Source: Halanaerobiales bacterium
GTDB taxonomy: Bacteria; Bacillota_F; Halanaerobiia; DY22613
Reading direction: 5' to 3'
Length of the DNA stretch: 64,000 nt
Assembly: GCA_023128035.1 (NCBI GenBank)
Contig: JAGMES010000006.1
Coordinates: 5,318-69,317 of the forward strand
The notes below the pieces were generated by a model. The model worked only from the letters and a program-made list of their open reading frames with translations. It was not told the DNA's origin and did not search any database. The position numbers were made by a program, and so were the translations under genes. Of the stretch, positions 35,412 through 43,015 are shown piece after piece. Each line of letters opens with the position of its first letter. Position 1 is the stretch's first letter.

Positions 35412-35861
35412 ATGGAGAAATTTATAGCTGTTTGTGTTATAGTTGTATTAATTTTAGTAGGAGCACCATCTAGTAATTCTAATTGTATTATAAAAGATGT
35501 TCACATACTAGAAAATTTTTTAACAAAGGAAAACTACGAAAAAGCTCCATTAATTAAAGTATCAAATGAACCATTTGCAAAAAGAATTAAAAAGTTTGAA
35601 ATTAAAACTTATGCAGTAATTGGAATTGAAAACATTGGTGAAACTGGTTATTACAAAGCCAAACTTTTTAGGAAATCAGATCAATATTTAGTGAACAAAT
35701 CAAAACAAAAATACATAAAAAAAGGCGAAATGAAATTTACTTCTTTAAGTTTTCCTAAAACTGATGAATACATAATAAAAATCTATTCTTTACAAAAAGG
35801 GAAATGGGTTCTAACTAATGAGAAAACAATGGTTTTAGAAAAAAAAGAAAATCAGAAATAA
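35412..35861 (+). CDS. Exported protein of unknown function
   Basis: Protein of 149 residues with an N-terminal hydrophobic segment (FIAVCVIVVLILVGAPSS, about 3-20) acting as signal peptide or anchor. The mature part is lysine-rich and beta-rich (IKTYAVIGIENIGETGYYKA near 70). I recognise no family; the strand pattern could be a single immunoglobulin-like domain. ATG at 35412 follows GGAGG at good spacing; an in-frame TTG 15 nt earlier lies upstream of that site. It is the only mid-sized intact gene in the micropeptide region. Confidence 0.65.
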   Translation: MEKFIAVCVIVVLILVGAPSSNSNCIIKDVHILENFLTKENYEKAPLIKVSNEPFAKRIKKFEIKTYAVIGIENIGETGYYKAKLFRKSDQYLVNKSKQKYIKKGEMKFTSLSFPKTDEYIIKIYSLQKGKWVLTNEKTMVLEKKENQK

Positions 35862-35912
35862 AAAAAGAGGCAATTTCTCGTGAAAGGTACACGAAACGTA
35901 TAAGAACCAATT

Positions 35913-35940
35913 TAATAAAAAAAACCACCCCGAAGGGTGG
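35913..35940 (-). terminator. CCACCC hairpin terminator 2
   Basis: Stem CCACCC/GGGTGG followed by eight T residues on the minus strand, 7 nt past the stop of the 35-residue micropeptide gene. Confidence 0.88.
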
Positions 35941-35946
35941 GAATTA

Positions 35947-36054
35947 CTAAATCGAGAAGTTATAACCACAATCCAAAAACTCATAAGATGTACCAAGAAA
36001 GTTAGTTGGAACTGCTATACCACCACAACGAGGACAAGTTCTTTCTTCTACCAT
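35947..36054 (-). CDS. Zinc-ribbon-like micropeptide, 35 residues
   Basis: ATG at 36054 opens MVEERTCPRCGGIAVPTNFL and the peptide ends with GTSYEFLDCGYNFSI. The CPRCGG knuckle and the later DCGY resemble tiny zinc-ribbon proteins, but the second CxxC is reduced to one Cys. A weak AAGGGTG lies upstream, and a strong terminator follows at once, which supports a real short transcript. The function is unknown; a metal-binding or RNA-binding microprotein is possible. Confidence 0.6.
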   Translation of the reverse strand: MVEERTCPRCGGIAVPTNFLGTSYEFLDCGYNFSI

Positions 36055-36171
36055 TCAAAACACCCTTTTTTATATTTCTAACATTTGTTATTCTATATAA
36101 ATATGTGTATTTCTTTTTTTAGAGAAAATAAAAAAGGAAAATAACATTAACGTTATCAGTGCTAACTTCTT

Positions 36172-36464
36172 TTATTCTACCTCTATAACTTTCCATGCAT
36201 CAGCTTGATAACGAATTTCTTTTATTTTTGTCATTAATTCAAATCAACTTGTATCCATTAATTCTCTTTTTCTCGAACTTGCCAGCCTTCATTATTTTCA
36301 TCACAAATATTATCAAAAGCACGATAAGCAAGGTAAGTATTAAACCTAAAGCTGTAAATGCACTAGCAAGAAAGCTATCTGTAGCACCTACCGATGCTCA
36401 AAATTCATTCATCTCAATTTGCGATATTATTATATAGTTTTCCCCATAATTATTATCTTCATTT
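36172..36464 (-). other. Degenerate stretch with membrane-protein fragment
   Basis: On the minus strand an open frame (about 36244-36408) without a start codon gives a single membrane helix, FLASAFTALGLILTLLIVLL, with a basic tail (KAGKFEKKRINGYKLI). A further 20-codon frame (36172-36234, MTKIKEIRYQADAWKVIEVE) follows 9 nt later. Both look like leftovers of a gene whose 5' part was replaced by the intron remnant. I cannot name the parent gene. Confidence 0.35.
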
Positions 36465-36845
36465 CGATTTGATACTATCTGCTCCATCAGCTTAATACTC
36501 TTCTTCCCGTGAAACTCCGTATAATCAGCGCCGCAAGTCTGCTCGACACTTTAACTGTTCCTTGCAGTTCCACTGCTCTTTTCAGTTGGAACCTCTCTTT
36601 TGAGATTTTCTGTTTTCTTTGCTTACCCATCGAGTCTGACACCTCCGTTTCTTGTTGAACGTTCAGTCCTTCTCAGATATTTACGTCTATATCTGATACT
36701 ATGACCTCTCCTAAAACCTCTCCTGCACTCTGCCCCGCCCAGTCTATACCTCACGATGGACACCTTTGCTGTTCAGCTAACTGTTGGTGTTGCCAACCCC
36801 CGTTCCAAACTTTCACCGTATAGCTGTCATTCCTGTCGGGCACAC
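36465..36845 (-). mobile_element. Truncated group IIC intron
   Basis: The minus strand from 36845 begins GTGTGCCCGACAGG, matching from memory the 5' end of group IIC introns (Oceanobacillus type). Conserved pieces follow: AACAGTTAGCTGAAC, AAGGTGTCC and GTCATAGTATC with GAAGGACTGAACG. A domain IV reading frame starts ATGGGTAAGCAAAGA; after a frame change it gives GADYTEFHGKKSIKLMEQIV, typical of the N-terminus of the intron reverse transcriptase. Homology stops near 36465, so the rest of the protein and domains V-VI are missing. The insertion is directly behind a terminator hairpin T run, the known target preference of class C introns. Immobile remnant. Confidence 0.8.
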
Positions 36846-36849
36846 ATAT

Positions 36850-36873
36850 AAAAAAACCACCCCAAAGGGTGGC
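36850..36873 (-). terminator. CCACCC hairpin terminator 3, intron target
   Basis: On the minus strand GCCACCC, a short loop, GGGTGG and seven T residues, 14 nt past the 33-residue micropeptide stop. The group IIC intron begins within five bases of the T run. Confidence 0.88.
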
Positions 36874-36886
36874 TTTTCCTATTCAA

Positions 36887-36988
36887 TTATGGACAATGCG
36901 CTGGAACTTGATCTGGTGGTATACATCCCGAATAACCACAATGTGGCCCGCCATACTTAGGGCAAGTCATAGGAATTGGTATTATCAT
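36887..36988 (-). CDS. Cys-rich micropeptide, 33 residues
   Basis: ATG at 36988 follows a strong AGGAGG. The peptide opens MIIPIPMTCPKYGGPHCGYS and ends GCIPPDQVPAHCP, with four cysteines and many Pro/Gly residues. A terminator follows directly. Lack of a signal peptide suggests cytosolic or spore location. The Cys spacing (C-x7-C-x4-C-x9-C) could bind one metal ion; no family recognised. Confidence 0.65.
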   Translation of the reverse strand: MIIPIPMTCPKYGGPHCGYSGCIPPDQVPAHCP

Positions 36989-37068
36989 TCAAAGACCTCC
37001 TTTTTGAAATTTTCTACTTTCTTACTTTTATGTATACTGCACGTATTTTATAATATTCTTTTCTCACA

Positions 37069-37092
37069 AAAAAGACCACCCCGAAGAGTGGC
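37069..37092 (-). terminator. CCACCCC hairpin 4
   Basis: Stem CCACCCC against GAGTGG (one mismatch) followed by a T run on the minus strand. No ORF ends just upstream of it; in the 35-kb copy the corresponding place holds the candidate micropeptide, so here the gene may have been deleted. Confidence 0.65.
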
Positions 37093-37099
37093 CTGTACG

Positions 37100-37146
37100 G
37101 GATAGGATTTGTTATGTTGCAGGAATTTTAACAATTCATGTAGAAT
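37100..37146. repeat. 47-nt direct repeat, copy 2
   Basis: Second copy of the element at 35184-35230, here in the 5' region of the 28-residue micropeptide gene and about 50 nt before its ribosome site. Confidence 0.8.
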
Positions 37147-37194
37147 CAATAAAATACAATAAATATAATTTTATAAAGAGGAGGTGTTTTTATT

Positions 37195-37281
37195 ATGATT
37201 TATCCACCGAGACGTTGTCCCGTTTTTGACTATTGTATAAACCCAGAAGTTAGCTGTAAAGATTGCCCATATTGGAATTAA
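37195..37281 (+). CDS. Cys-rich micropeptide, 28 residues
   Basis: ATG follows GAGGAGGTG, one of the best ribosome sites in the window. The peptide starts MIYPPRRCPVFDYC and ends INPEVSCKDCPYWN: four cysteines in a C-x5-C-x6-C-x2-C pattern, many aromatic residues and no signal peptide. A TATAAT at 37164-37169 may be its -10 element. The hairpin at 37305-37322 ends the transcript. Function unknown; shares the small size, Cys content and terminator type of its neighbours. Confidence 0.68.
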   Translation: MIYPPRRCPVFDYCINPEVSCKDCPYWN

Positions 37282-37300
37282 TAATTTTTAGAATTTTCAG

Positions 37301-37326
37301 AAAAGCCACCCCTTGGGGTGGCTTTT
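37301..37326. terminator. GCCACCCC hairpin terminator 5
   Basis: Perfect stem GCCACCCC/GGGGTGGC with A and T tracts on the two sides, between the micropeptide gene and the convergent RCC1 remnant; works for both. Confidence 0.9.
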
Positions 37327-37328
37327 CA

Positions 37329-38170
37329 CTAAAAAGTGTCAGCTGGCATTACACAAACAGGTAAAGTTTGATTTTGTTTTGTACCATCGCCCAATTGTCC
37401 AAAACTGTTAAAGCCCCAAGCCCACATACTACCATCTTCCTTTACAGCAATAGTATGAGCTTCTCCACCAGTAACATCAACCCAATCATTATCAGTTCCT
37501 ACACGTACAGGTGAATAGCTGTCTATTGTAGTGCCATTGCCTAACTGTCCATAGAAATTCCAAACCCATGTCCATAAGCTACCATCTTCTTTGATTGCTG
37601 CAGTATGATTAAGGATTGCTGAAACGCTCTTCCAATCTGAATCTGTTCCTATTTGTACAGGCATTGCTCTGCGAGTAGTAGTTCCATCTCCTAATTCTCC
37701 ACGATACTGATGCCCCCATCCCCAAAGAGTTCCATCTGATTTTATTGCCAATGTATGTGCCCCTACAGTTGATATAGAGATCCAATCAGTATCTGTACCT
37801 ATTCTAGTTGGAGTATTCTTGTTAACTATAGTACCATCACCTAATTGATTAACATTATTTTTACCCCAAGCCCATAAGCTACCATCAAATTTGAGAGCAA
37901 CTGTGTGGTAAGAACCAACAGTGACATATTTCCAATCAGCATCAGTGCCTATTTGAATAGGAGAAAGCTTATCAATATTAGTTCCATCCCCTAATTCACC
38001 ATATTCATTATATCCCCAAGTCCAGACTGTTCCATCTGATTTAAAGCTATCGTATGAACGGTTCCTGTAGCCACCGTGGGTTTTACAATATCTTTAGCTT
38101 CAGATATTTCTACCTTCAAAAAGCAAATCAAAAGCATCACCACAAAAATTGTAATATGTTTTTTTAACAT
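37329..38170 (-). pseudogene. Exported RCC1-repeat protein, frameshifted
   Basis: ATG at 38170 with GGAGG six nt upstream begins a signal peptide (ITIFVVMLLICFLKVEISEA). The frame then breaks near 38045, where one A seems missing in GCTTTAAATCAGATGG; in the next frame five or so RCC1-type repeats follow (SDGTVWTWGYNEYGELGDGT, KSDGTLWGWGHQYRGELGDG, KEDGSMWAWGFNSFGQLGDG). RCC1 repeats form seven-bladed propellers; bacterial exported ones are probably adhesion or binding proteins. With about five blades it may also be shortened. A single homopolymer base decides the frame, so slippage or a sequencing error is possible. Confidence 0.8.
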
Positions 38171-38385
38171 CTCAAATCCTCCTTGTTTGTTTTTAGTAAA
38201 ATAAAATTTCATTTTACCTCATTTTGTAAATTTTATTTTTAGTATTACTATATAATATTTAACATTTTATTGTTTTATCCTTCTTTAAAAGCTAAATATT
38301 TGGCTAACTATAAAAGAAATGCGGATATTCACTAATTTTTTCCGGTCAAAACTGCGTCCCCAAATACACCATTCCCTCAACTAAA

Positions 38386-38428
38386 TAAAAAAGAGTGACC
38401 AGAATTTCAATCTCCCAGCCACTCTCAC
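38386..38428 (-). terminator. Terminator of cotJ operon
   Basis: Imperfect stem GAGTGGC/GTCACTC with a T run on the minus strand, just past cotJC. The stretch 38171-38385 upstream of the RCC1 remnant holds nothing else I can support. Confidence 0.65.
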
Positions 38429-38443
38429 TCCATTATTTACCTA

Positions 38444-39016
38444 CTAATAAAACCGCTTACTATCCTGATACTCATATACTTTCTGCAATACTTCCCCAAA
38501 CCGCTGATAATGCACAACTTCTCTTTCTCTCAAAAATTTTAGAGTATCTTTAACTCCTGGATCATCAGATAAATCTATCAAATGCTCATAAGTTACCCGA
38601 GCTTTTTGCTCAGCAGCCATATTCTCATGTAAGTCAGCTATTATTTCACCTTTTGCCTGAATATATGCTGCTGTCCAGGCATTTCCTACTGCATCATGTG
38701 GAAATAACGCTCTACCATGACTTGCATAGTGACCTGCCAAAGGAGAATTTTTGATCTCCTCAATGCTAACTCCCTGTGTGAGCTTAAAGATTAAGGTTGC
38801 AATCATCTCCCAATGAGAAAATTCCTCTGTTCCAATATCTGTCAAAGTTCCTTCTGCTTCTTTAATAGGCATGTAATATCTTTGATTCAAATATCTTACC
38901 CCTGCAGAAAGTTCGCCATCTGGACCACCATATTGTTCATATAACAAAGCTGCTAAACGTAAATCAGGGCCATCTACACAAACTGGATACTGCAATTTTT
39001 TCTCATAGATCCACAT
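38444..39016 (-). CDS. cotJC: Spore coat protein CotJC (manganese catalase family)
   Basis: Protein of 190 residues of the ferritin-like Mn-catalase family found in spore coats. Motifs: MWIYEKKLQYPVCVDGPDLR start, GGPDGELSAGVRYLNQRYYM near 30, the metal-ligand region TDIGTEEFSHWEMIATLI near 58, and ANMAAEQKARVTYEHL-like helix near 135 (ENMAAEQKARVTYEHL). Carboxylate and His ligands for two metals appear conserved. Third gene of cotJA-B-C; in Bacillus the operon is made in the mother cell under sigma-E. Confidence 0.95.
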   Translation of the reverse strand: MWIYEKKLQYPVCVDGPDLRLAALLYEQYGGPDGELSAGVRYLNQRYYMPIKEAEGTLTDIGTEEFSHWEMIATLIFKLTQGVSIEEIKNSPLAGHYASHGRALFPHDAVGNAWTAAYIQAKGEIIADLHENMAAEQKARVTYEHLIDLSDDPGVKDTLKFLREREVVHYQRFGEVLQKVYEYQDSKRFY

Positions 39017-39043
39017 ATCCTACTCTCCCTTCTAAAAAAATAA

Positions 39044-39613
39044 TTAAAAATCTATTCTCCACGGCCATGGTTGAGTAAGCCATTCCCACTCATCATTAGC
39101 TCCTCTGTCAGCTGTTATTGGCCCATAAACTTCTTCCACTTTCTTTACCAACTCTCTAGCTTTTTCTACATAGTAATTGAACTGATCTAATGCTTTTTGA
39201 TCCATTGGATGTGTATTAAGATATAAATTGAGATCTAACAGAGCAAATTCGATAGCCATAAGTTCTTTTAATAAAGACTTTGCTTCGTCTGATATTTTTG
39301 AATATTTTTTATTTAAGTGATCTAGATAGTTATCATGATGTTTACAATTATGCGTACACCCACAATCTTTTTTATAATAATCCTCACCACATTCATCTTT
39401 CATAAATGCTGAATGATTATTTATATTCCCCTCATAAGCCATAGTGTGAGGTGACGTTCCCATATCTGGCATTTCATTGAAATCCGGTATTCGCATTGCA
39501 TATACCATACACGGAGGTTGTATTCTAGGCATCATACCTCTAAAAGGTATATTAACAATTGGCATCATGCCGTTCCTCCAAGGCATTTGCATTCTTCCAT
39601 AATCTCTATTCAT
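39044..39613 (-). CDS. cotJB: Spore coat protein CotJB with long N-terminal extension
   Basis: The CotJB domain occupies about residues 100-189 (LLKELMAIEFALLDLNLYLN, then THPMDQKALDQFNYY and WPWRIDF at the end). The usual protein is about 90 residues; here a 100-residue Met/Pro-rich extension precedes it (MPIVNIPFRGMMPRIQPPCM) and contains a Cys/His cluster (CGCTHNCKHH, about 86-95) that could bind metal. The extension is in frame from a good AAGGAGGAG site. Between cotJA and cotJC, so probably assembled with them. Confidence 0.9.
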   Translation of the reverse strand: MNRDYGRMQMPWRNGMMPIVNIPFRGMMPRIQPPCMVYAMRIPDFNEMPDMGTSPHTMAYEGNINNHSAFMKDECGEDYYKKDCGCTHNCKHHDNYLDHLNKKYSKISDEAKSLLKELMAIEFALLDLNLYLNTHPMDQKALDQFNYYVEKARELVKKVEEVYGPITADRGANDEWEWLTQPWPWRIDF

Positions 39614-39631
39614 CTAATATCTCCTCCTTCC

Positions 39632-39808
39632 CTAAGACTTTTTACATTTGGGATATGGTCGATACAATTCGGGAAAAATAGTTCCCTTCATCAATGCATC
39701 CTCTGGACTATATTGTTTATCATATTTCTGAACACGTACATATGCTCTTGCCAATTCAAATTCATTCTCCATTGACTTAGCTGGCTTCTTTTTATGAAAA
39801 TCTTTCAT
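39632..39808 (-). CDS. cotJA: Spore coat-associated protein CotJA
   Basis: Small protein of 58 residues. The CotJA signature is clear: ARAYVRVQKYDKQYSPEDAL followed by MKGTIFPELYRPYP. ATG at 39808 has GGGAGTG upstream; the stop is 18 nt before the cotJB start, so the three cotJ genes form an operon. In Bacillus CotJA is needed for deposition of CotJC. Confidence 0.92.
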   Translation of the reverse strand: MKDFHKKKPAKSMENEFELARAYVRVQKYDKQYSPEDALMKGTIFPELYRPYPKCKKS

Positions 39809-39871
39809 TTATATTCACTCCCTTATAAGGTGTTGTACTGCATGATATTCTTTTCATACCTTAAAAGTTCA

Positions 39872-39903
39872 TAAAAAAAACAGCCCACGATGAGCTGTTT
39901 TTA
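39872..39903. terminator. Terminator between cstA remnant and cotJA
   Basis: Stem AACAGC/GCTGTT with a 9-nt loop and eight T residues on the minus strand, just downstream of the cstA 3' piece. Confidence 0.75.
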
Positions 39904-39917
39904 AGATTAATCATAAA

Positions 39918-41353
39918 TTACTTTCTACTGTTAGCTAATTTCTTTTGAGTCGCCATAAAGCTTACTAAAGCTATTAACGCAACCAATATACCACAAGTAG
40001 TACCCAATGTTATACTTTGTCTAAAACCTTCTGGTGCTACAATAATATAACTTACAGAAACGGCGGTCATAAATGTAGCAGGGATTGTTGCGATCCAGTG
40101 AAAACGACCATGTTGGATCAGGTATGCTGCACCTGCCCAAAGTTCCATCATTGCTAAAGTCTGATTAGACCAAGCGAAATATCTCCAGATAATTGTAAAG
40201 TTTATCATAATCTAAATAACCACGATCAAATTATCCATTTGAGTTTTATCAGCAGGTTTAGCAGGAGTTATAATTGCCTGATCTGGGATAACTCCATCAT
40301 CACATAGGATTACTCGTTGATGCAATTTAATACCACTTTTGCTTTTTCTAAATACAGCCCACCTATATTTAGATAAGCACAAGCTGATTGTTGAAGCATC
40401 GATTAAGTAAATCCTACCTAGTCCTTGTCTAAGTACATTGAAACCAATGTCAGAACTATATTTTTTAATGATCCCCTGGAATAATGACTGAACAATATCG
40501 GTAGGTAAATCTCGCAACCTACGCGATAGCTGTGCTGGACTAATGGATTCTAGATCAATTAGTTTTTTATAATTATCATTATTTAGTTGATTGCTAATTT
40601 CACGCAATCCTTTGCGTTGATTTAACTGAGCAAAAATGAATAATTGGATCAGTTGTATGGTTGTAAGTTTTTTAACATACTTGTCAACCTAGTTAGAAAG
40701 TAATGATTCTAAAAATTTTTTCTGAAAAATAGGTTCAAACAGTTGAAAAAATGTGGTTTTTGTGATATCTTTGTTCATAGTGGTTCTCCTTATTTTTAGA
40801 GATTTGGGCAAAAACTATCCTAACTCTAATTATAGGGAGTTTTTTCTATTTATTCAATTAAACTAATCACATTTGGGTCTTGACAATTCAATATTTTTTT
40901 TATGCAACGCTAGTGATATATGACAATAATGACTAACCAAACGTTAACACTTATTGAGCTCAAATTTGCTAACAACTTAGCTGGGCCAGTCATAAATACA
41001 GTACCAACCAGAATCAAAAGAATCAGAGAAAAAACTCTCATAATTTGACGAGCGTTATTACCTAAATACTCACCAATAATCTCAGATATACTTGCACCAT
41101 TGTGACGAATAGAAATCATTCCAGAGAGATAATCATGAGTGGCACCAGCAAAGATTGGCCCAAGACCCGCAATATTCAGAAATTGGATTAAGAAAATTTT
41201 ATACCATGGCATTGGAACAAAATCTACACCATCAGCCATCAGTTCTGCTGGAGTTTGTCTTTTTTCGTCAGCACCAAAGATTGAATCAACTACACGTCCA
41301 TAAATGAAATAACCAGCGATTAACGTAACTAACGCACCAATAAAAGTGAACAT
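39918..41353 (-). pseudogene. cstA: CstA-type pyruvate/peptide transporter, broken by IS
   Basis: The 5' piece (40910-41353) starts at ATG 41353 after AGGGGGA and gives about 147 residues (MFTFIGALVTLIAGYFIYGR; THDYLSGMISIRHNGASISE) with an internal loss around GLGPIFAGATHDY. It is then cut by the IS remnant. The 3' piece (39918-40208) gives the C-terminal membrane region (IIWRYFAWSNQTLAMMELWA). Together about 240 of more than 470 expected residues remain; the middle is gone. CstA proteins import pyruvate or peptides and are classically controlled by the neighbouring LytST/BtsSR type two-component system, also damaged here. Confidence 0.92.
40209..40890 (-). mobile_element. IS4-family insertion sequence remnant in cstA
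   Basis: The transposase frame begins at ATG 40778 after AAGGAG (NKDITKTTFFQLFEPIFQKK), is interrupted by an amber codon near 40690, and continues through REISNQLNNDNYKKLIDLES to the first catalytic Asp region YLIDASTISLCLSKY. It stops at 40212 directly against the cstA 3' piece, so about the C-terminal two thirds are gone. The outer end probably lies near TTGTCAAGACCC (40875-40886), but I could not pair it with a second inverted repeat. Non-functional. Confidence 0.8.
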
Positions 41354-41437
41354 AATAGATTCCCCCTCGTCATATTTGATTGAAACATTACTCTCAGTGA
41401 TCTCATTATACAAAAAACGAATATAAGTCACAATAAA

Positions 41438-41486
41438 AGAAAGCTATAATGCAACTTATTAAACTTAAGTTGCATTATAGCTTTTT
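41438..41486 (-). terminator. Terminator of lytT
   Basis: Perfect 19-bp stem built from AGCTATAATGCAACTTA and its complement, with short T tracts, just past the lytT stop and before the cstA remnant. Confidence 0.85.
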
Positions 41487-41494
41487 AAATTGCA

Positions 41495-42244
41495 CTATAT
41501 TTTTAAAATTTCACACAATTCTTTTATATACGTTCTACTCACGTAGACTTCACTTTTTATCTTATCATCCATTATCAAAAGATATTTTCCCTTAAACCAC
41601 GGAACCACTTCTGTAACTCGATTTAAATTAACAAGAAAACTCCTATGACATCGAAAAAAAACCTGATCTTTTAAGTTTTCTTCTAATTCTGTGAGATTAG
41701 AATTAACAGTATAAGATCCCTCTATAGTTTTAGCTACAATATCTCCTTCTTCAGTAAAAAAAAATAATATATCTTCAAGAGAGATCATTTTATATCTCCC
41801 TTTGTAATCTACCGGAACTTTTTTCATTTTCTGATGAGAAAAGTTTTGCACATACTCACTTTGAATAGCAGATTTAGCTTTAGGAATCAATCTATCCATA
41901 GTTGCCTTCAGTCGTTCATCTAAAATAGGCTTTAAAAGATAATCAACAGCTTCCACCTCAAAAGCATTCAACACAAATTTATCATATGTTGTAGTAAAAA
42001 CGATTTTAGGATGAATCAAATCCTTCATCTTATAAAGTTTTTCAGCAAGTTCTAAACCATTCATAACTGGCATCTCAATATCGATAAAAGCAATATCAGG
42101 CCGTTTTTCAAGAATCAATTCTAAACCTTTTTGAGCATGTTCAGCGATCCCGACAATTTCAATATTTGAAAATTGCTCTAATAGAAATTTTAATTCTTCT
42201 CTAGCCGGTTTTTCATCTTCAACGATCACTGTCCTAATTTTCAT
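41495..42244 (-). CDS. lytT: LytTR response regulator (LytT/BtsR-like)
   Basis: Receiver domain (1-120; VIVEDEKPAREELKFLLEQF, phospho-acceptor Asp in IAFIDIEMPVMNGLEL near 55, Lys in DYLLKPI near 106) followed by a LytTR DNA-binding domain (about 140-249; FFRCHRSFLVNLNRVTEVVP). Length 249 residues, complete. In enterics the homologous BtsSR and YpdAB systems switch on pyruvate or peptide transporters of the CstA type. Its partner kinase just upstream is a pseudogene and the likely target cstA downstream is too, so this regulator is an orphan unless another kinase serves it. Confidence 0.93.
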   Translation of the reverse strand: MKIRTVIVEDEKPAREELKFLLEQFSNIEIVGIAEHAQKGLELILEKRPDIAFIDIEMPVMNGLELAEKLYKMKDLIHPKIVFTTTYDKFVLNAFEVEAVDYLLKPILDERLKATMDRLIPKAKSAIQSEYVQNFSHQKMKKVPVDYKGRYKMISLEDILFFFTEEGDIVAKTIEGSYTVNSNLTELEENLKDQVFFRCHRSFLVNLNRVTEVVPWFKGKYLLIMDDKIKSEVYVSRTYIKELCEILKI

Positions 42245-42280
42245 TAAATTACCACCACCGTGTTAATCTTTATCCTAGAT

Positions 42281-42946
42281 TTATTTACTTCTTTCAGGTA
42301 CAACAAAAGTAAGAGATGTACCCACTCCTAATTGACTTTCTATCTGGATTCCTGCATTCTGACCAAAAAGATTCTGCAACCGATGATGAACATTCGAAAG
42401 ACCTATTCCTAAATTTTTACCATAACCAGTATTAAAAATCTTATCTAACTGATTTGCTGGAATACCTACTCCATTATCGATTACTTTTATCTCAATACCA
42501 TCATCCACTGCGTTTGCTTCAATCGTTATTATCCCTGTTTCCTCCAATTTAGATACTCCATGACGAATTGCATTCTCTACCAGAGGTTGGAGAGAAAGAC
42601 GTGGAATTGGCCATCTTTAAGAAAATCAGGGACATCAATGACTAATTTGATTCTTTCTCCAAAGCGCGCCTGCTCAATGGTCATATAATCCTGAACCAAT
42701 TTTAGCTCTTCCTCCAACGATTGCACCTATAGCTCGAATATTTGCAAAGGCATCAAGAATTTGAATACTCAAAAAAGTCCCAGCAATAGATAAAGGAATG
42801 CAAAATAAAATCAGGTAAATTTTCCATCGTCGGGTCATTGGACCGATAATATAATTGAGTTTATAATTTTTACTCAAAATATAAGCAAATGTGATAATTA
42901 CACTCATATTTTTCACTAAAGAAAATAATATATTTTCCTTTATCAT
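42281..42946 (-). pseudogene. lytS: LytS/BtsS-type sensor kinase, deleted and frameshifted
   Basis: ATG at 42946 after AAAGGAG gives the first membrane helices (NMSVIITFAYILSKNYKLNY) and the start of the 5TM domain (FANIRAIGAIVGG). The frame then joins near 42720 directly to the kinase core (LVQDYMTIEQARFGERIKLV), so most of the membrane domain, the GAF domain and the phospho-accepting His are missing. One more base is lost near 42612; beyond it the ATPase domain continues (PLVENAIRHGVS; DNGVGIPANQLDKIF; GIGLSNVHHRL). About 220 codons remain of some 560. It cannot function. Confidence 0.92.
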
Positions 42947-43015
42947 CTTTTTCACTCCTTTGCATATAAAATTTACTACGATATAGAATATCATAAATCA
43001 TTTATAATTGCAATT

